64,000 bases of DNA from Opisthorchis felineus (GCA_004794785.1 SJOL01009432.1:519795-583794), one strand, 5' to 3'. Positions 47,069 through 59,635 are shown, counted from the first letter of the stretch. Notes: a model not told the origin generated them from the sequence alone. Program-made: numbers and translations.

Positions 47069-50000
47069 CGGTCAAATTCGGTCAGTTAAATATGGATCGT
47101 TTTGAAAAATGACAATGCTTCATTCGGTTGTGAGCTTTTGAGTGAGACAGCATAATAATTCATGGTAAGCTCAATCACAAGGTGCACCGTTGGTGTACTC
47201 AAACTGAGACGTCACTACCGGACAATACCTGGTGCCTGTTACTACTATTGTCGGAATTTGGTTCCGAATCATCTGACCGCCTTCTCCAGCCTTGGCGATA
47301 AATTACGGCCCCAGATAAAACTTTCACATCCTAAAGACTGATGTATCCAATTGATCCATCAGTCCAATACAATGTGTTTCTCTTCATCGGGAGTGCTTAT
47401 ACAACCGGATAATGCATAAACTGCGAACACATTTCTTTGGTCTAGCAACACACAACTGAGCTATGAACTATTTGGTGGTTTTATGAAAGGACTGAAACGA
47501 AGGCCACGGATATGGACAACGAAAAAGTTCAAAAAATATCCATCCACTGTATTGAGAGGATTCCAAATGGATGGGTGACCTAGCGGATCTGGTGTTGCTG
47601 AGTAAGAATTGACTGTTAACCATTCAAAGGTAGCAAGATTAACTATTTAAGATCACCATATGGGCGTATACAGCTGCATATGAAAAGCCAAACTAGAGAA
47701 ATAATATCGGGTCTCAAACACTATCGGCGTATCTCACTGATAACATCATCCAAGTGGCCTTAGTGTACACATTTATTCTGTGATAAGCTTTTTTCTGCCT
47801 GATTCATAAAATGATTGGGGCGAGAAGGATACAGAAGTAACAAATATGTGTACATTTTGCTAGGTGGTCACATGCTTCAACGGATGTAGTATGAAGGGGA
47901 CAGCGATAAAACCTTTGTTACAATTGCCAAAACACAGTTCAGAATTCATCCATGTTCGATAACTTACCAAATGGACCTTAATAAGGAAACATCGGTCAAA
48001 ATCACTTTATTCAGAAAATATATACATTTGGCTCAAGAACAATGAAGATATAACATAAATGATGATTCGGTCATATACCTTTACCCATGTACGCATCAAC
48101 AAATGGGCCAAAAAGCAAACACATACTGGTCAGAGAGTGAGCAAGGCATTAACTAAAGAGATGGTATTTTCTTTGTGTGCCGTCTAGTTTTCAATTTATT
48201 TCACTGTTCTGGGTAGGCCATCCACGAGATGATTAAGTTATATAACAGTTCAATTCCGTCTAGTTCCACGAAACACGTCGGGGTAGCAAAGTCTTTCCAA
48301 TAAGAGAATGAGTCTAACACAGTCCCCATAGTTTACACTGCTTCGATCATACTTTCCATAAGATTCATCACGGCATGACCAGGTGATCTTTACCTTTGCT
48401 TTAATGGCTGCAGGTGCCCAATCTACGCAGACCTTCTGGCAAAAACATTTTTAGTGCTCCCATCGAAGTTATCCCCTTTGCTTATTTCAGTGACCGAATA
48501 TTGTTTCCTTGCTTACGAGTCTCAGGACTTCGCTCTTCTCAGACGTTATATTAATTTCAGATACCAACGTAAATATTAACCATGCTACGTTCTGTATGGA
48601 CGCCAATGGATACATCTGAACCCTGCACATATTTGATTAGAATAAAAATGCTGAACTCATGTTAGCAAAGTGCAAAATCCTTGGTTGTTTGTATGCTTTA
48701 CCTCCATTAGACAAATGTTCCAATTTCCAAAATATTTCTTAAGTGCCATGAGGAATCTCCCTGACCAGGCCACAATGTCGGCGTCTGCTGTCTGCAAGAA
48801 CAACAGACAAAACTCGGTCTTCATCAATGCGATCTTCATGGCTACTATCACGATTGGCTGGAAACCGTTTGATGCTTCTCGGCCGGGCATGCTCACAAAT
48901 TCTGCTGGCTACAGATTTAGGTATCTCAGCCCTCTACTCTCCTGATTTCTGAGCTAACCACATTCTCGCCATTCTTTACAATGAAATTATTCTACGACGG
49001 CTAATTCGAATGCTGTTTGGTCATTAGACTTCATTAGACGATGAGATACGACCGGTTGGTTATCGGTGCTCAAAAATCGCGCGGTTAGTGAATCGACCAT
49101 TTGACCAGTTTTCCGCTCGTCATCTGCTTCGGCCTCTTGGTGGACCGCCCGATGAGTAGCATTGAACATTGTGAACCTTAACAAACCTCCTATCGCTCAA
49201 CCATTGGGTTTGTTGCACCTTGTTCTTAAATGGCCAGTGCGTAGGGAATCCTTTACCATGGTTTTTATCATGTTTTACCGGAAAGGTTTAACCATCCGAA
49301 ATGTTCGCCTAATGAAAGCAAATCTGTACTAACGACGCCACATTTGTAATTGATATTGACGTAGCGGCATGGAAGTACCAGTGAAAGGGGTAAAGTCCTC
49401 CGCCGCAAAGTTGCTTATTGGCAAACACCAACTAAGCAGCTACAAGCTATTGGACAGGAAAGTAAACCTCTCACATGCACATAGTTTTTAAAACTTGAAT
49501 AATCTCATGCGTCTTCTTGAACTTTCATTGACATTTATTGACTATTACACAATTGTAAACGAACACCGCAAATTAGTTCCAAAAGTTCCGTGATAAACCT
49601 CGTCTTCTATTAGACGCAGAGCTTCAACACAACCGCAAACTACTCGCATGCCTCATCAGTAACATACGCTGTTGCACCAGTAGACACTCGTCTACTGGTT
49701 GGAAAATGTCCGACCTAAATGCCAGAAACTTCGATCACCCAAGCGCTGGCTGTGATCTTCAGCGGAATGCACAATACATCATGGTGCTACCCAAGTAATA
49801 CCTGCTGGCAACGGTGAGAGTCACAGTTCCATGAGCTGCCCACTGCCCTCTTGGGTTCGGCCAACAGCACTCTTACTTGTGTCAAACCCTTATCTCCAGT
49901 CTCAGCAGTCGAAAAGCCTTGCGCTGCCGCACAAAACATTGACAGTTAAGGAAAGAAAGAAGATGCTACGTTATACACTACTCATAACTTTGCTGAAAAC

Positions 50001-50339
50001 TCCTTGACATCTTAACATTATAAAAGAGATATTTAGCTGGGTTCCAGGTGAGTCTCCCCTCAAGACCAAATTTATATGTAAATGAGTGTATTTGTCGAAA
50101 GGAAGATGCAACTTCTGAAGCCCGTAGACGGGAGTGTGAGAAATCGTCTGGACAGGGATGTGTGAAAGAAGCCTAGAAGGTTAACTTCCCTTGCTGCGAA
50201 ACCTCAAGTGCTATTCTCTAGAGGGCACTCAACTCAGTCAAATTCAGTTAGTTCATCTGACTAATCCCTGTTACCACGCAGGTGAGATTTCCTAACGAAA
50301 AGTCTGAGTGCCCAAGCAGTTAATGTACTACGAAACTGC
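47069..50339. other. Stretch without recognised gene
   Basis: Open frames at 48,670-48,945 (plus) and 48,657-48,896 (minus) overlap and neither is recognised. A weak tRNA-like A box lies at about 47,575. The right end may hold decayed upstream parts of the RTE-like LINE, which I could not match. Confidence 0.35.
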
Positions 50340-51480
50340 GTTTCACTGCAACACAACCACGGCAGAAATGTAAACGGAATAAATTGCCCCATGGGATGGC
50401 TCCGGACCTTACTACAATCTTCGGCCCACTCAACAATGTGTCACTGTAGATCACGCAGACAGAAACTGACAATCCAGAATAGTTTGTCAACTCCGACAAA
50501 GCCTTCCCCGTCAGGATGACCGCCCGAGTGCGTATCTGCGTAGCCATCTCAAGGAAGTCTGAATTTTACACAATTAAAACAGAGATGTGCCATTGTCTCA
50601 GTCTTGAACAACCTCAGTTTAGCATCATCTGGCAAGAGGATTTCCATCACTGCGGGAGTAAAATATCAACCACTAGCAAGCTGAGTGGTTATTTGTGCAG
50701 TTTAAAGCATTTATTAGCCAAACTACTGCTGAGTGGGCCGACATTCACGTGCTACTCTACGCGGACGACTGCATTTCATAATCTGCGGCGCAATTGTGAC
50801 GAGTAATTACACCCCTTGGCTCAGTGTCACTTTGCCTTTTATCAGCTTGAAACGGAAAGGAACAAATAAGCACCAAGTGTTGGACTGAATAATATTACGG
50901 TGATAAAATGTTTTTTGCTATCTTAACAACAGGTCTTCAGAGACTCAATACCTCTAACCGAAAGGAGCAAACAAATTGCCAAAATCATCTAGGGCCTCCG
51001 CTGACCTGAGTAGCGTAAAGGGTGCAATAATCGCTTGCGCATAACTACCAGTATTACAATCTGCAGGGCTGTTTTGAGGTCTATATCACTGAAAGTTGAC
51101 AAAATATGGGCAATGCACAGTCCACAAAATTGCTACCTGGCGAATCTCCCTTACATCATGTGTAAAATCCCTAGGATCGAATTGACAAAGCGATTGTCGA
51201 ACATTAACTTCCTTCAGGACGCAAACAGCGTTGGAGTAAGCGGCATTCTGACTTGAAGCCAGCTCATCTAAATAACCCACAAAAACAGCTTCTGTACGGT
51301 CAGCTTAAGGGTAGGGATCGAAATCTGGGATGCCCAAAAGTTTGCGATTGGAAGGACTCTCAGGGAAATATAGGAAATGTTACCTTATATTTTATACCAA
51401 GGGACGACTCGCAATCCATAAGATATGAGGTTTTAGATTTGATGAGCGTCCATGCTGCAGACCAAGCAAGCTAACTGTTG
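50340..51480 (+). pseudogene. RTE-like LINE reverse transcriptase relic
   Basis: Colinear reverse transcriptase motifs in shifting frames. F-V-N-S-D-K-A-F-P-V at 50,483-50,512 corresponds to F-V-D-L-x-K-A-F-D-x-V (motif A), with both Asp positions altered. M-T-A-R-V follows at once, where about 30 residues are expected between, so there is a deletion. L-K-Q-R-C at 50,574-50,588 corresponds to V-K-Q-G-C (motif B). V-L-L-Y-A-D-D-C at 50,749-50,772 is an intact Y-A-D-D catalytic box, followed by a stop at 50,779-50,781. Near the end, Q-L-L-Y-G-Q-L-K and then C-P-K-V-C-D-W-K-D (51,280-51,350) match the R-L-x-Y-G-E-L...R-x-K-D C-terminal block of RTE elements. The spacing from Y-A-D-D to this block, about 175 residues, fits the family. 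Confidence 0.72.
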
Positions 51481-54400
51481 GAAAACAACCACCCGAGTAC
51501 GGCCTCAAACATATGTACCTGCACAGTATTCTGGCTCAAGCGCCCTAATAGAGGTTGAACTGATAACGTCACTGTTAACAGTGTGGTTAATAAAGAGCCG
51601 TCAGGCTACTACCATGAGGGTGAACTAATGGTCATTTGTACTTGTATGGTGCAGTTCTATGGTCTTGTACTAGAAGAAGGATTGAAATTAAAAGGAGCTT
51701 ATGGACAACGTCGGAGCTCATTGTCATGACACCTTATTTAAGCGGGCTGAGGACTTGAGACGGACCACTGCATATGCGCCAGCCTATCTTATTCCCTCGG
51801 ATCTAAATTGGCGCCAAAGACCTGCATATATTTAACTTCACGTAAACTGTTTAGGCCTCACTACCCATGTACAGGCGTAGAATGTTTGACTAGAGAATAG
51901 GTTTCGAATAACGACCACACGTATTCAGTAACCGGCTGGAGTTAGGTAGATACCAATCAACCTTGAGCAACGAAGAATTGTCATGGGAATGTGAACGGTA
52001 CCGATCACCATAAGAGGTCCAATGCGATATTAAACGCTGCTTTCTTAGACAAACGACTTAAAACATAGTGCCTTACAAAACCATCACACCAGCAAATTAC
52101 CAAGTGTTTCCAATTTGTTCAGTTTGTCCGCGAGGCACTGATGTACCTAGAATTTGATCTAAGCCAAGAAACTAATGAAAGCCACAAAATGTTTATGGAC
52201 CTTCAGATTGACGACATCGGTCTACCTTATGCCACAGCAGCCAACATAGGACATTAGTATATTTAAATTCTAGATACTCACCACACTCGCCAGAGGCTGC
52301 TGTCATGAAGTAAAAGTCGCAATAAGTACATCATGTTGTGCACTATGCAGTTCATTAAAACAACTAATTTATGCATTTGATTGTTATCCGTGATGTCTGA
52401 GTTAAAATGGAGAATACGAATTTAATCTCTCAAACAATTTTCAAGGTCCGGATATATTCAGGGCAGGTATGTCAGAGTGTTAAACTCATCAGCATGAGCA
52501 GTTTCTTGTGCACTGATACTCAAGTTTTAATATGTATTATTAGTCCCAAATATAAACCCATCATGAATAAACAGCACTTATTTGTGATTGAATTTGTTGT
52601 TTCCGGTCCATTATCATGAGTTTCTACCGCATCTAATCAGCTTGGTACTCAGGGAAAAGGTATCGAAGCTTCGTAAAAACTAGAGACTCCAGTCCAATAA
52701 CTGTGTGAAAATCTACGAGCACCAATGGACATACTAAAGGTTTCCTACGATTGCGTACCTTTGCGCATACTCCCATCCACACGAGATAAAACTTGGGATT
52801 TCAACTCTTTTTCTGATAATTTACAGTGGATGACTGCAAAAGCTTGATTCTTCGGACACACTTTTGGACTTTCACAAGTCGTTTGATGGCGTGATTTGGT
52901 CGTCCTGACCTAAGAGTAAATTCATAAGGTTAATGGGCAATACACGGTTGCCTATGTAGTCGAGTAATTTAGGAAAATTTCGTTGATGTAAAACCAAATT
53001 TTATCGGCTAGGCTTGACAATATCATGAGCAGCCTTATATTGGGCAGCGATATTTGATGTCAGCCGTCGCCTGTAGCGAAGCAGTCCATGACTCAGCGGT
53101 ACACTGTGACATTTGGTTTCAATGTTGTCATAGTCATAGGCGATCAGTTTACAAATTTGTCCAAGTCTGCGGTGAATATAGAATAAAATGTGTTGAAAAT
53201 TTACACACGCTTTAATGGTTCTGGCCGTGTTAGTCTATTTTAACAAAACAGGATTGTCCTAGACGTACAGTCATCCTCACTAGACAAAGTCTACTCTTTA
53301 CAAATCTATAAGGGATAAGTGTGTGCGATGTGGCCGTTGCCGCATGATACCTGAATGCTATGTTGATTGAAGCTGAGTCAGTTCACGCTTGTTGTGCAGG
53401 TAGTTTTACATGTTGCCCGAAAGCTATTTTGAGTGACGATATCTCAGGTAGTCGCTTGTATAAGTCTGTCGCGACCCAAAGCAACAATATTTTTTCTGTG
53501 TAAAGTGTACTTGGTTGCAAGAAACGTGGGCAACAAATAAGTTTTAGTATCTAAACAAAAAATAACGGCGTCAAATATGGCAATTGAGATTGTGTGAAAC
53601 TTGTTTTCATTTATGTTTCGATTGCTACATTGGCTGCCAAAACTCGGGCCCAAGTTGGTGGCACAGTACAAAATACAATGCGTTATCCTAAGGTTCACAA
53701 TTCGTTTCTCTGGCTGCTCATTGCAAAAACTCAGTTGGATAACAACCTCGTTTTCATTGTTTCTGCTGAATTCGGAACAACATAAACGAAACAAATCACC
53801 TACTGCCGTTAGTTGATATTTTGGTAGTTGTAAACCCGTATGTATTACTGATATATAGCTGTTAATGATGATTGATGGTAATGAAAAATAATATGGTTGT
53901 ATTCACGCGTTTAAAAATTTCTTCTTCTGACCACCCACTGTCTGAGATTTATGCTTTATTGAGTCAGATAAACAAGTGTCTCGTAGAACAGTCACATAGA
54001 TTGTACTTCTGACGTGCAATACAACGTGTTACGCAGCAAAATATGAATGTTAACATGGATACGAAAACATACCACACACATATGAGTTAGAATGGGAGTT
54101 AACAGGTATGTTCTTCCAATTTATTTGACACCAAATGAGCAGACTTCGACAGTATAAGGTGCATAATAGCATGCAGTTATCACGTGGTTTACAAGTTCTG
54201 CATTCATCGCTTTGAATCAGCACCACTTTTTCCTCATATAGGAAGAGAATATACTAACAACTTCGGTCCAAAGGGGCTAGGTTTCTACGCACGGCCCAAC
54301 TTAATTGATTCAGTGATATGATATCTGAATGGAAAATATAAATAACCGTATAAACTGAAAGTAAAATTTTTAACTCACGAAATCCTTGCCTATTATTCGG

Positions 54401-54655
54401 AGTTGCTGGGAATCAAATAAAATATTATTTTTCCACACATAGTGACTAGGTAAATTAATATTCTAGCAGGCTCTAACCAGTTTTGTTATACTGTGGAATC
54501 TCTTCACAGATAGAGTGCACGTTTATATTTTTCTGGGACATGTGGGACGGTAAATCTGTGGCAAAATTTGCTCAAATTTAAAAATATGCTTGATGATGAT
54601 GACGGTTAAGTAGTTACACCCCTTTGGTGCCTAGTTACCATGCCATCCGAAGGAA
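51481..54655. other. Stretch without recognised gene
   Basis: Overlapping open frames at 53,444-53,816 on both strands show no known family. A short gat triplet run lies at 54,593-54,602. Confidence 0.4.
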
Positions 54656-54660
54656 GCAGC

Positions 54661-54722
54661 GGGGTTGAGGTGTCCAAGCCTAAACAGCAGAAGTTCAAAC
54701 GTCGGGGTTCGATTAGTACAAT
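54661..54722 (+). repeat. tRNA-like SINE remnant
   Basis: The sequence ggggttgaggtgtccaagcc followed at 54,702 by cggggttcgattagtac gives a fair A-box/B-box pair at tRNA-like spacing; the B box ggttcgattag is two bases off consensus. A perfect palindrome follows at once. Confidence 0.45.
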
Positions 54723-54723
54723 G

Positions 54724-54743
54724 AACCTACTGGCCAGTAGGTT
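54724..54743. repeat. Perfect 20-base palindrome
   Basis: The sequence aacctactggccagtaggtt equals its own reverse complement. It directly follows a tRNA-like remnant, so it may be part of that repeat's body. Confidence 0.9.
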
Positions 54744-54799
54744 TGCACCTTAACACGTAAGCCATCCCTTGTGTATTACTGAGTCCCATTATAGCATCA

Positions 54800-56417
54800 C
54801 ACGTACATAATTGCCTCAGGGTTAACCTGGGGAGTGCTGTGACTTTTGGACTGTATGTTTAATTCGGATCAAGCTGCTTGTGCCCCATTTGTACTCCAGA
54901 AAACAGGACCGAAATCCAAAGTCCCGGAAAGTTGTCTGTTCTTCACTGAATGTCTGAGGGCAGTTGTCAGCCAAGCCAAGTATCACAACTGCTGTTTCGG
55001 CAGTACAATATTCAGGTTTGATGTTCAGAAAGTCATTCGATGCATTCATCACAACATTGTTTAACCGCTCTCTTCGGCATTTAGTACAAGGCATGGAGGC
55101 ATCCAAAGGGTTAGATGCTACTGAGAATTAATGCAATACATAACTAAGAACGCATAATTGTTGAACGAGGGGAATACGCTCCAGGAAACATTTTGCACGG
55201 CTGATGGTGCCAATGGAAATATATTATCTTAGCTACACTACCTAGATAAGCTATTAATTTATTGAAGTGCCTATACTGTTCCTAAAATAGGCAGTATATA
55301 AAATTTGGTCCCAGAAAATGTGAAGGGACATTTTACTGATTTCAAATTAACGTTTGGAAATACCTGCAGGTTGAGAGGTGATTCGGACAAGTGCCAAGTG
55401 GTGTGCATCTCAGCCAATTACCAAACAGTTTTGTGATTTTTGTCAGTACATCGCTTCTTGGCTTAAGGTGACTTGAGGCGAGGATAACCGGCTAATCACG
55501 CCAAACTCTGCGCTGATTTTCACGCTCGTATACATCCACTTTTCTGCCTGTCATAGTTTACAAATGAGTATTGTAACGGCCACAGAAATGACATGAATCT
55601 TGGGCGCGAGTGTCGCTAATAATGATATTTCTAGACAGTTCTACCATGACATTATCTTTAAAATATGTCCCATCGTAGAGCGGGTGCACCTAAATCCTTG
55701 CTTCAGTTGATGAAAACCAGTGACCTTAAAAATAAATACCCGGAGAGATTTCCTTTAAATTGTGTGATACTATAGAATGAGGTTTTCAAAACAGCTTGGC
55801 AACACTTTTCAAATATTGGTAGGTGAATTGACCATTCCTATCTCAAGAGTTCAAATGGTCTCACAGCATAACAAGAGTTCGCCAGCAGGCATATACTGTA
55901 TATCAGTAACCGTCAGCTAACCAGAATTAACAGCTCAATTAACAGAACCGTTTGAGTTAACACCATGGGCTACAGATGACTACCACGCAAATTAGGACGT
56001 TACGTTTTATGCTGTCAGATTTGACAAATGAAATCCAACAATTCTGTCACAAAATATAGATTCCTTCTGACCGTTTCATAATATAATGCTTGATCTACAC
56101 TTGAGGTTTAGAGTTAATTGAGCCCATTGCGCTTTCTTCCAACTTTTGAGTTGCTCTATTCCGGTGAGAGGTAAACCAACTGAACCCTAATTTCCATCCG
56201 AGGCTTAGACTGAATAGTTGTCCGGATCAGGTTTTGAAAATAACATGAGGAAACCACTACAGAGCGGCAAGCCAAAGTCTGTACGCCCGAATTGGTTTTC
56301 TATAGTCTTAGTCTAAATTCTTATTAGGACTGTCTTTTCTGCGAATTTAAGCGTGTCCGGAATTCATAAATGTAGAAAAGCCCAGAGCATACTACAACAA
56401 ATATGTTTTATTGTGTT

Positions 56418-56420
<3 letters not shown>
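54800..56420. other. Stretch without recognised gene
   Basis: Open frames at 54,822-55,106 (minus) and 54,846-55,064 (plus) overlap and are unrecognised. Nothing else stands out. Confidence 0.4.

Positions 56421-56453
<33 letters not shown>
56421..56453. repeat. AT dinucleotide microsatellite
   Basis: An uninterrupted AT repeat of about 16 units. Confidence 0.97.
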
Positions 56454-56455
<2 letters not shown>

Positions 56456-57394
56456 CTGTTTCGGGATTTGTAGCAGTTGCACTTGCGTTGTCCTCACCAC
56501 TGTTCACTATTGAGTAACCATTTCTGACGAATTTCTTTAGTGATACCTACAGGCTTGATAACAGATTTGTATGGATCCTAAGAGGGTAGGAGAATGTTCG
56601 TTTCCTAGCTTTCTCTCAGGCCTTCTATACGTCTCATTATACAGCAAACCTCAAATATTCTGGATAAACAAACCTACCGACAGGCGAAGTGCTCTCTGTT
56701 TCTACAAACCGACCTTTCAAGAGTGTGGAACATATCATCATCATCATCAAAGACAGCAACATCAGTGTTGACACTGATGTTTTACTGCCGTACAGTGTGT
56801 AACATAGAATGCTAGCAAAATGTAACCAGTGAATTTTCAAACAGTGGGTAAAATTGTACTTTGGATATTTAAAGCGTTGTACGTTTTTTCACAGAGCGAT
56901 AAGTCTCTAAGGCGTTGTTATTCCTTATATTCGTCCGTTATTTGACATACTAAGTGTATCGCAAAAATGTGAGATAGCTTACCACACTGTAGTTCTGGCA
57001 CCCATAGAGCCAAAAGGCAAAACGTCAGACAGATTTTCGGAGTCATGCCTGTGCGTTGAATGCCTCGAATAAACGGATTTCTTTATGTTTGCTGTTTTAT
57101 ATGAAGAGAGTCGCCTTCTTATTGGCCATTTACCGTTAAAAACAACTCATAATCTTTCCGTAAATACAGATATAATTAAATCGGATAATTTATAGTTGCC
57201 ATCACGTGTTCTATTATTGCATAAATCACAGCTCCAAACCCTCAACAGATAACGGTTGATGATCGTGTACGGTTACACTGCTTCAGAGGCATTGTATTCT
57301 GTTTGTTAGCATATGTTTCAACACGAAACTCATTGCGATGAGTATGTTTTGTTCAAGATGTTGACAGAGCAATTCCCCTTTAGTTAGTTTAAGC
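56454..57394. other. Stretch without recognised gene
   Basis: Nothing recognised apart from a short cat triplet run at 56,733-56,748. The right end may hold further decayed reverse transcriptase from the LINE on the minus strand. Confidence 0.4.
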
Positions 57395-57770
57395 TACTGG
57401 AGTAGAACAATTCCAGAACATGACCCAGAGCAAATATGCGATCGACATAATCCCACCCAGGACGAACCCCAATTAATTCTTCGCGAATTCGACTCTCCCG
57501 ATGGTTGATCAATCTTCGTAGGATGATACCAGAGGGTACCTTGAAAGCTATCATCACTAGACTGATGCTTCAGTGGTTTCCTAACAAATTTCTTGCATCC
57601 ATTTTTAATATGGGCGTCACCAACAAGGTGCTTCATTCTGTTTTCATTCTTTTCTTCTTCCAAATATTTTGGCGTTCAGTCTTTAGCTCAGACACGAGGG
57701 ACTCGCCACCCTGTCTGAAAATTCAGGATGCAAACCGTCTAGACCGAATGTTTTGTGCTGCAGGAATGAA
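57395..57770 (-). pseudogene. LINE reverse transcriptase N-terminal fragment
   Basis: The minus-strand translation gives H-K-T-F-G-L-D-G-L-H-P-E-F-S (about 57,720-57,760), corresponding to K-x-x-G-x-D-G-I-x-x-E. Then at 57,395-57,522 it gives I-L-R-R-L-I-N-H-R-E-S-R-I-R-E-E and V-R-P-G-W-D-Y-V-D-R-I-F. This corresponds to the R-x-x-Q-A-G-F-R-x-G-R-x-x-x-D-Q-I-F block. About 60 residues between these blocks are not recognisable. Motif A and the catalytic box lie beyond and were not found. Confidence 0.65.
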
Positions 57771-57879
57771 ATTGCATGCCGGGCTTCTGTTGTCGGTGGT
57801 GGACTAGTATCGACCTCCCATTATGGTTTATCTGGTCCTTATTGAGGTTGAGTTGATGTGGTCAGTCTAACTTCAGCCT

Positions 57880-58300
57880 AACTCCTTCAGTGTTCACCCC
57901 GTCGTTCAAGGCGGCAATAATACCACCTGCCAAAATCACGATATCTCTACTTCTCGCTGACTGAATCAACCTTGACAAATCTCGATAGGGGCTGTCTTTC
58001 TCAGTCCCATGGCTACCGTCCGCAGCATGGCATGCTGACAAAACAAAGATGGCTTACATTTTTGGGATACGTCTATCTGGATTGCGACAGCTATCATAAC
58101 AACACAAAGGTGACTGTTTACTGAAATCCTGCCCAGTAGACAGCACGCAGCTCTCAGGCTCAGCACAGCCAACAGCCATTCACTGCATTAGGATCTCCAG
58201 ACACCCGGAGAGTAAAGTGTGAGAAATCTGCGTTCGTCCCTAGCTGGTTGAGGTGGGGTTCTGTACGCGTGTTTGGGAGACACAGCATACAGATCCCTTA
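57880..58300 (-). pseudogene. LINE AP-type endonuclease fragment, active-site residues replaced
   Basis: The minus-strand translation gives C-C-V-S-Q-T-R-V-Q-N (about 58,290), where family members have S-E-T-R, so the metal-binding Glu is Gln. Then come F-T-L-R-V-S-G-D-P, and L-R-A-A-C-C-L-L-G-R-I-S-V-N-S-H-L-C (about 58,100-58,160). After a frameshift come F-V-L-S-A-C-H-A and Y-R-D-L-S-R-L-I-Q-S-A-R-S-R-D-I-V-I-L-A-G-G. The last Gly falls where the catalytic Asp of A-G-D-x-N should be. The order matches the family throughout, but the enzyme is dead. Confidence 0.7.
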
Positions 58301-58990
58301 AAGTTAATAAGGGATACTTTTGATCCCTTTTACTGTACAGAAGCTGTGGTAAGAAAAAAAGGTAGCTGATTAACAGCCAAATGATACAGGTCGAATTTGT
58401 TGCCAGACTTCTAAGGAACTGTCAGTGAATGATACTTTTCCGCTTCCGAGGCAAAGGGAATTTGTTTCGTTGTTACCCAAACCTGAGTTTTTGACTCAAA
58501 AGTGTGGTTCTGATGGCAGTGGGAGGACGTAGGTTTTCCTTCGGTGACCCTTCCTTCAGCCCCTAACTCAAAAGTCTGAACCTCAAAACAGCGGTTGTTA
58601 GGGTCTTATTAAGGGACTTCCCTGAGAATTCTAAAGTTATTTTGAACGTGTTAAATAATGTGCCCATGGTCACGTTCAACATTTCGGCTTTCTGAGTATG
58701 CGGTTTTCAGGTTCACCTTCATTAACCCTTCATTCCTCTTGGGAAGGTATCATGTGCTTCCAGAAATAAGGACATGTTGGCCGCCACATAGCTTTCGCAA
58801 TCCTGTCGCCGGGGAGGGTACGAATTTACGAATTTAGGTCACCCCTTATTATCGTTGCTTTGAGTACGGGTACTCCCTGCTGTATCTCCTGGTATGGTTA
58901 AGCCTTAGGTACTCGAGTTTCAGGTAGTGTAGGCCGCAGAATAGTTACAGCAGTGAAGCCCGACCGCCGTGAAATAATGACAGCCTCAGA
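58301..58990. other. Stretch without recognised gene
   Basis: It would be the 5' side of the LINE on the minus strand, but I could not match it. Short self-similar runs around 58,295-58,330 (gatccctt repeated with agggat) can pair locally. Confidence 0.35.
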
Positions 58991-58994
58991 TGAA

Positions 58995-59115
58995 ATGGCT
59001 CGAGCCTTCGTGTAGTAGTTGAATATTAAACCGCCAAGCCACGAGCGGCTGATCAGCAGCGTGATTTCCACATATTCAGACAGGATGAAGCGCCACTCAT
59101 CCAGAAGTCGCGGAT
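58995..59115 (-). repeat. tRNA-like SINE with shared head, copy 3
   Basis: On the minus strand, ctggatgagtggcgcttcatcc and tgtctgaatatg match the head at 43,604-43,636. They are followed by cgctcgtggcttggcggttta (A box). A plausible but degraded B box region lies near aaggctcgagcc (58,998-59,009). The upstream 15-20 bases also resemble those at 43,580-43,604, so the family may extend further upstream. Confidence 0.6.
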
Positions 59116-59556
59116 TTAAGGCCACATGATTACGTATTGCCTGGCTGCTCGAATGATGGTCTGTAAGATGGAAATTATACTCGTTCTGTGATCCATTTTT
59201 CCTTCTTAGCCGCCCAAAACTTGCTGAAAGGAATACGGGCAACTAATTTAATTTTTGTGATGAAGTACTCAGTAGCGTGCCACTCATAACAAATACGTCT
59301 ATCACAGAAAAACAATCAATTTGGTAAAAATCCCCTTCGGGACGATCATACCAGGTTTCTGTGGTTGAGATGCATCCTATAGGAACTGATCACTAAAATA
59401 CCAAATACTTAAGTGTACTGGTTATGTACTTAAAAATTAATAGTTTACGAGTTCACTTAAGACTTAATGAGGGAATTTAAGCAAAGTTCCAATAACAAAT
59501 TACGGATGCGTTATTCTCGTTGGGAATCGTTAGTAGCCATTATCTCATTAATTTTT
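59116..59556. other. Stretch without recognised gene
   Basis: Nothing recognised. Confidence 0.4.
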
Positions 59557-59635
59557 AACGGGATTTGAACCCGTGACATATCTGTTAGTACTGGAACACC
59601 ACGTTTTCTGTCATGGGTGAAGCACCACGCCACTT
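59557..59635 (-). repeat. tRNA-like SINE remnant with perfect B box
   Basis: On the minus strand cacgggttcaaatcccgtt (59,557-59,575) gives a perfect T arm, five pairs and a seven-base loop, and a perfect B box. The upstream A box is not clear. The following bases are AT-rich, as after many SINE heads. Confidence 0.5.

Larger units (their letters stand above)
57395..58300 (-). mobile_element. LINE relic: endonuclease fused by deletion to reverse transcriptase
   Basis: On the minus strand, right to left, an endonuclease part (58,300-57,880) is followed almost directly by an N-terminal reverse transcriptase part (57,770-57,395). The several hundred residues normally between them are gone, as is the rest of the reverse transcriptase. 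The motif style matches endonuclease-reverse transcriptase LINEs common in flatworms. It is a different family from the CR1-like copies at the left end and is related in style to the relic at 62,571-62,815. Confidence 0.7.

Noticed and set aside
47572..47645. tRNA-like A box (tgacctagcgg)
   Set aside because: No acceptable B box at the right distance.
48657..48945. Overlapping open frames of about 80-90 codons on both strands
   Set aside because: Mutually exclusive frames, no family recognised, no splice or conservation evidence.
53444..53816. Open frames on both strands, the plus one with a hydrophobic start resembling a signal peptide
   Set aside because: A chance hydrophobic start in AT-rich DNA is common, and nothing else supports a gene.
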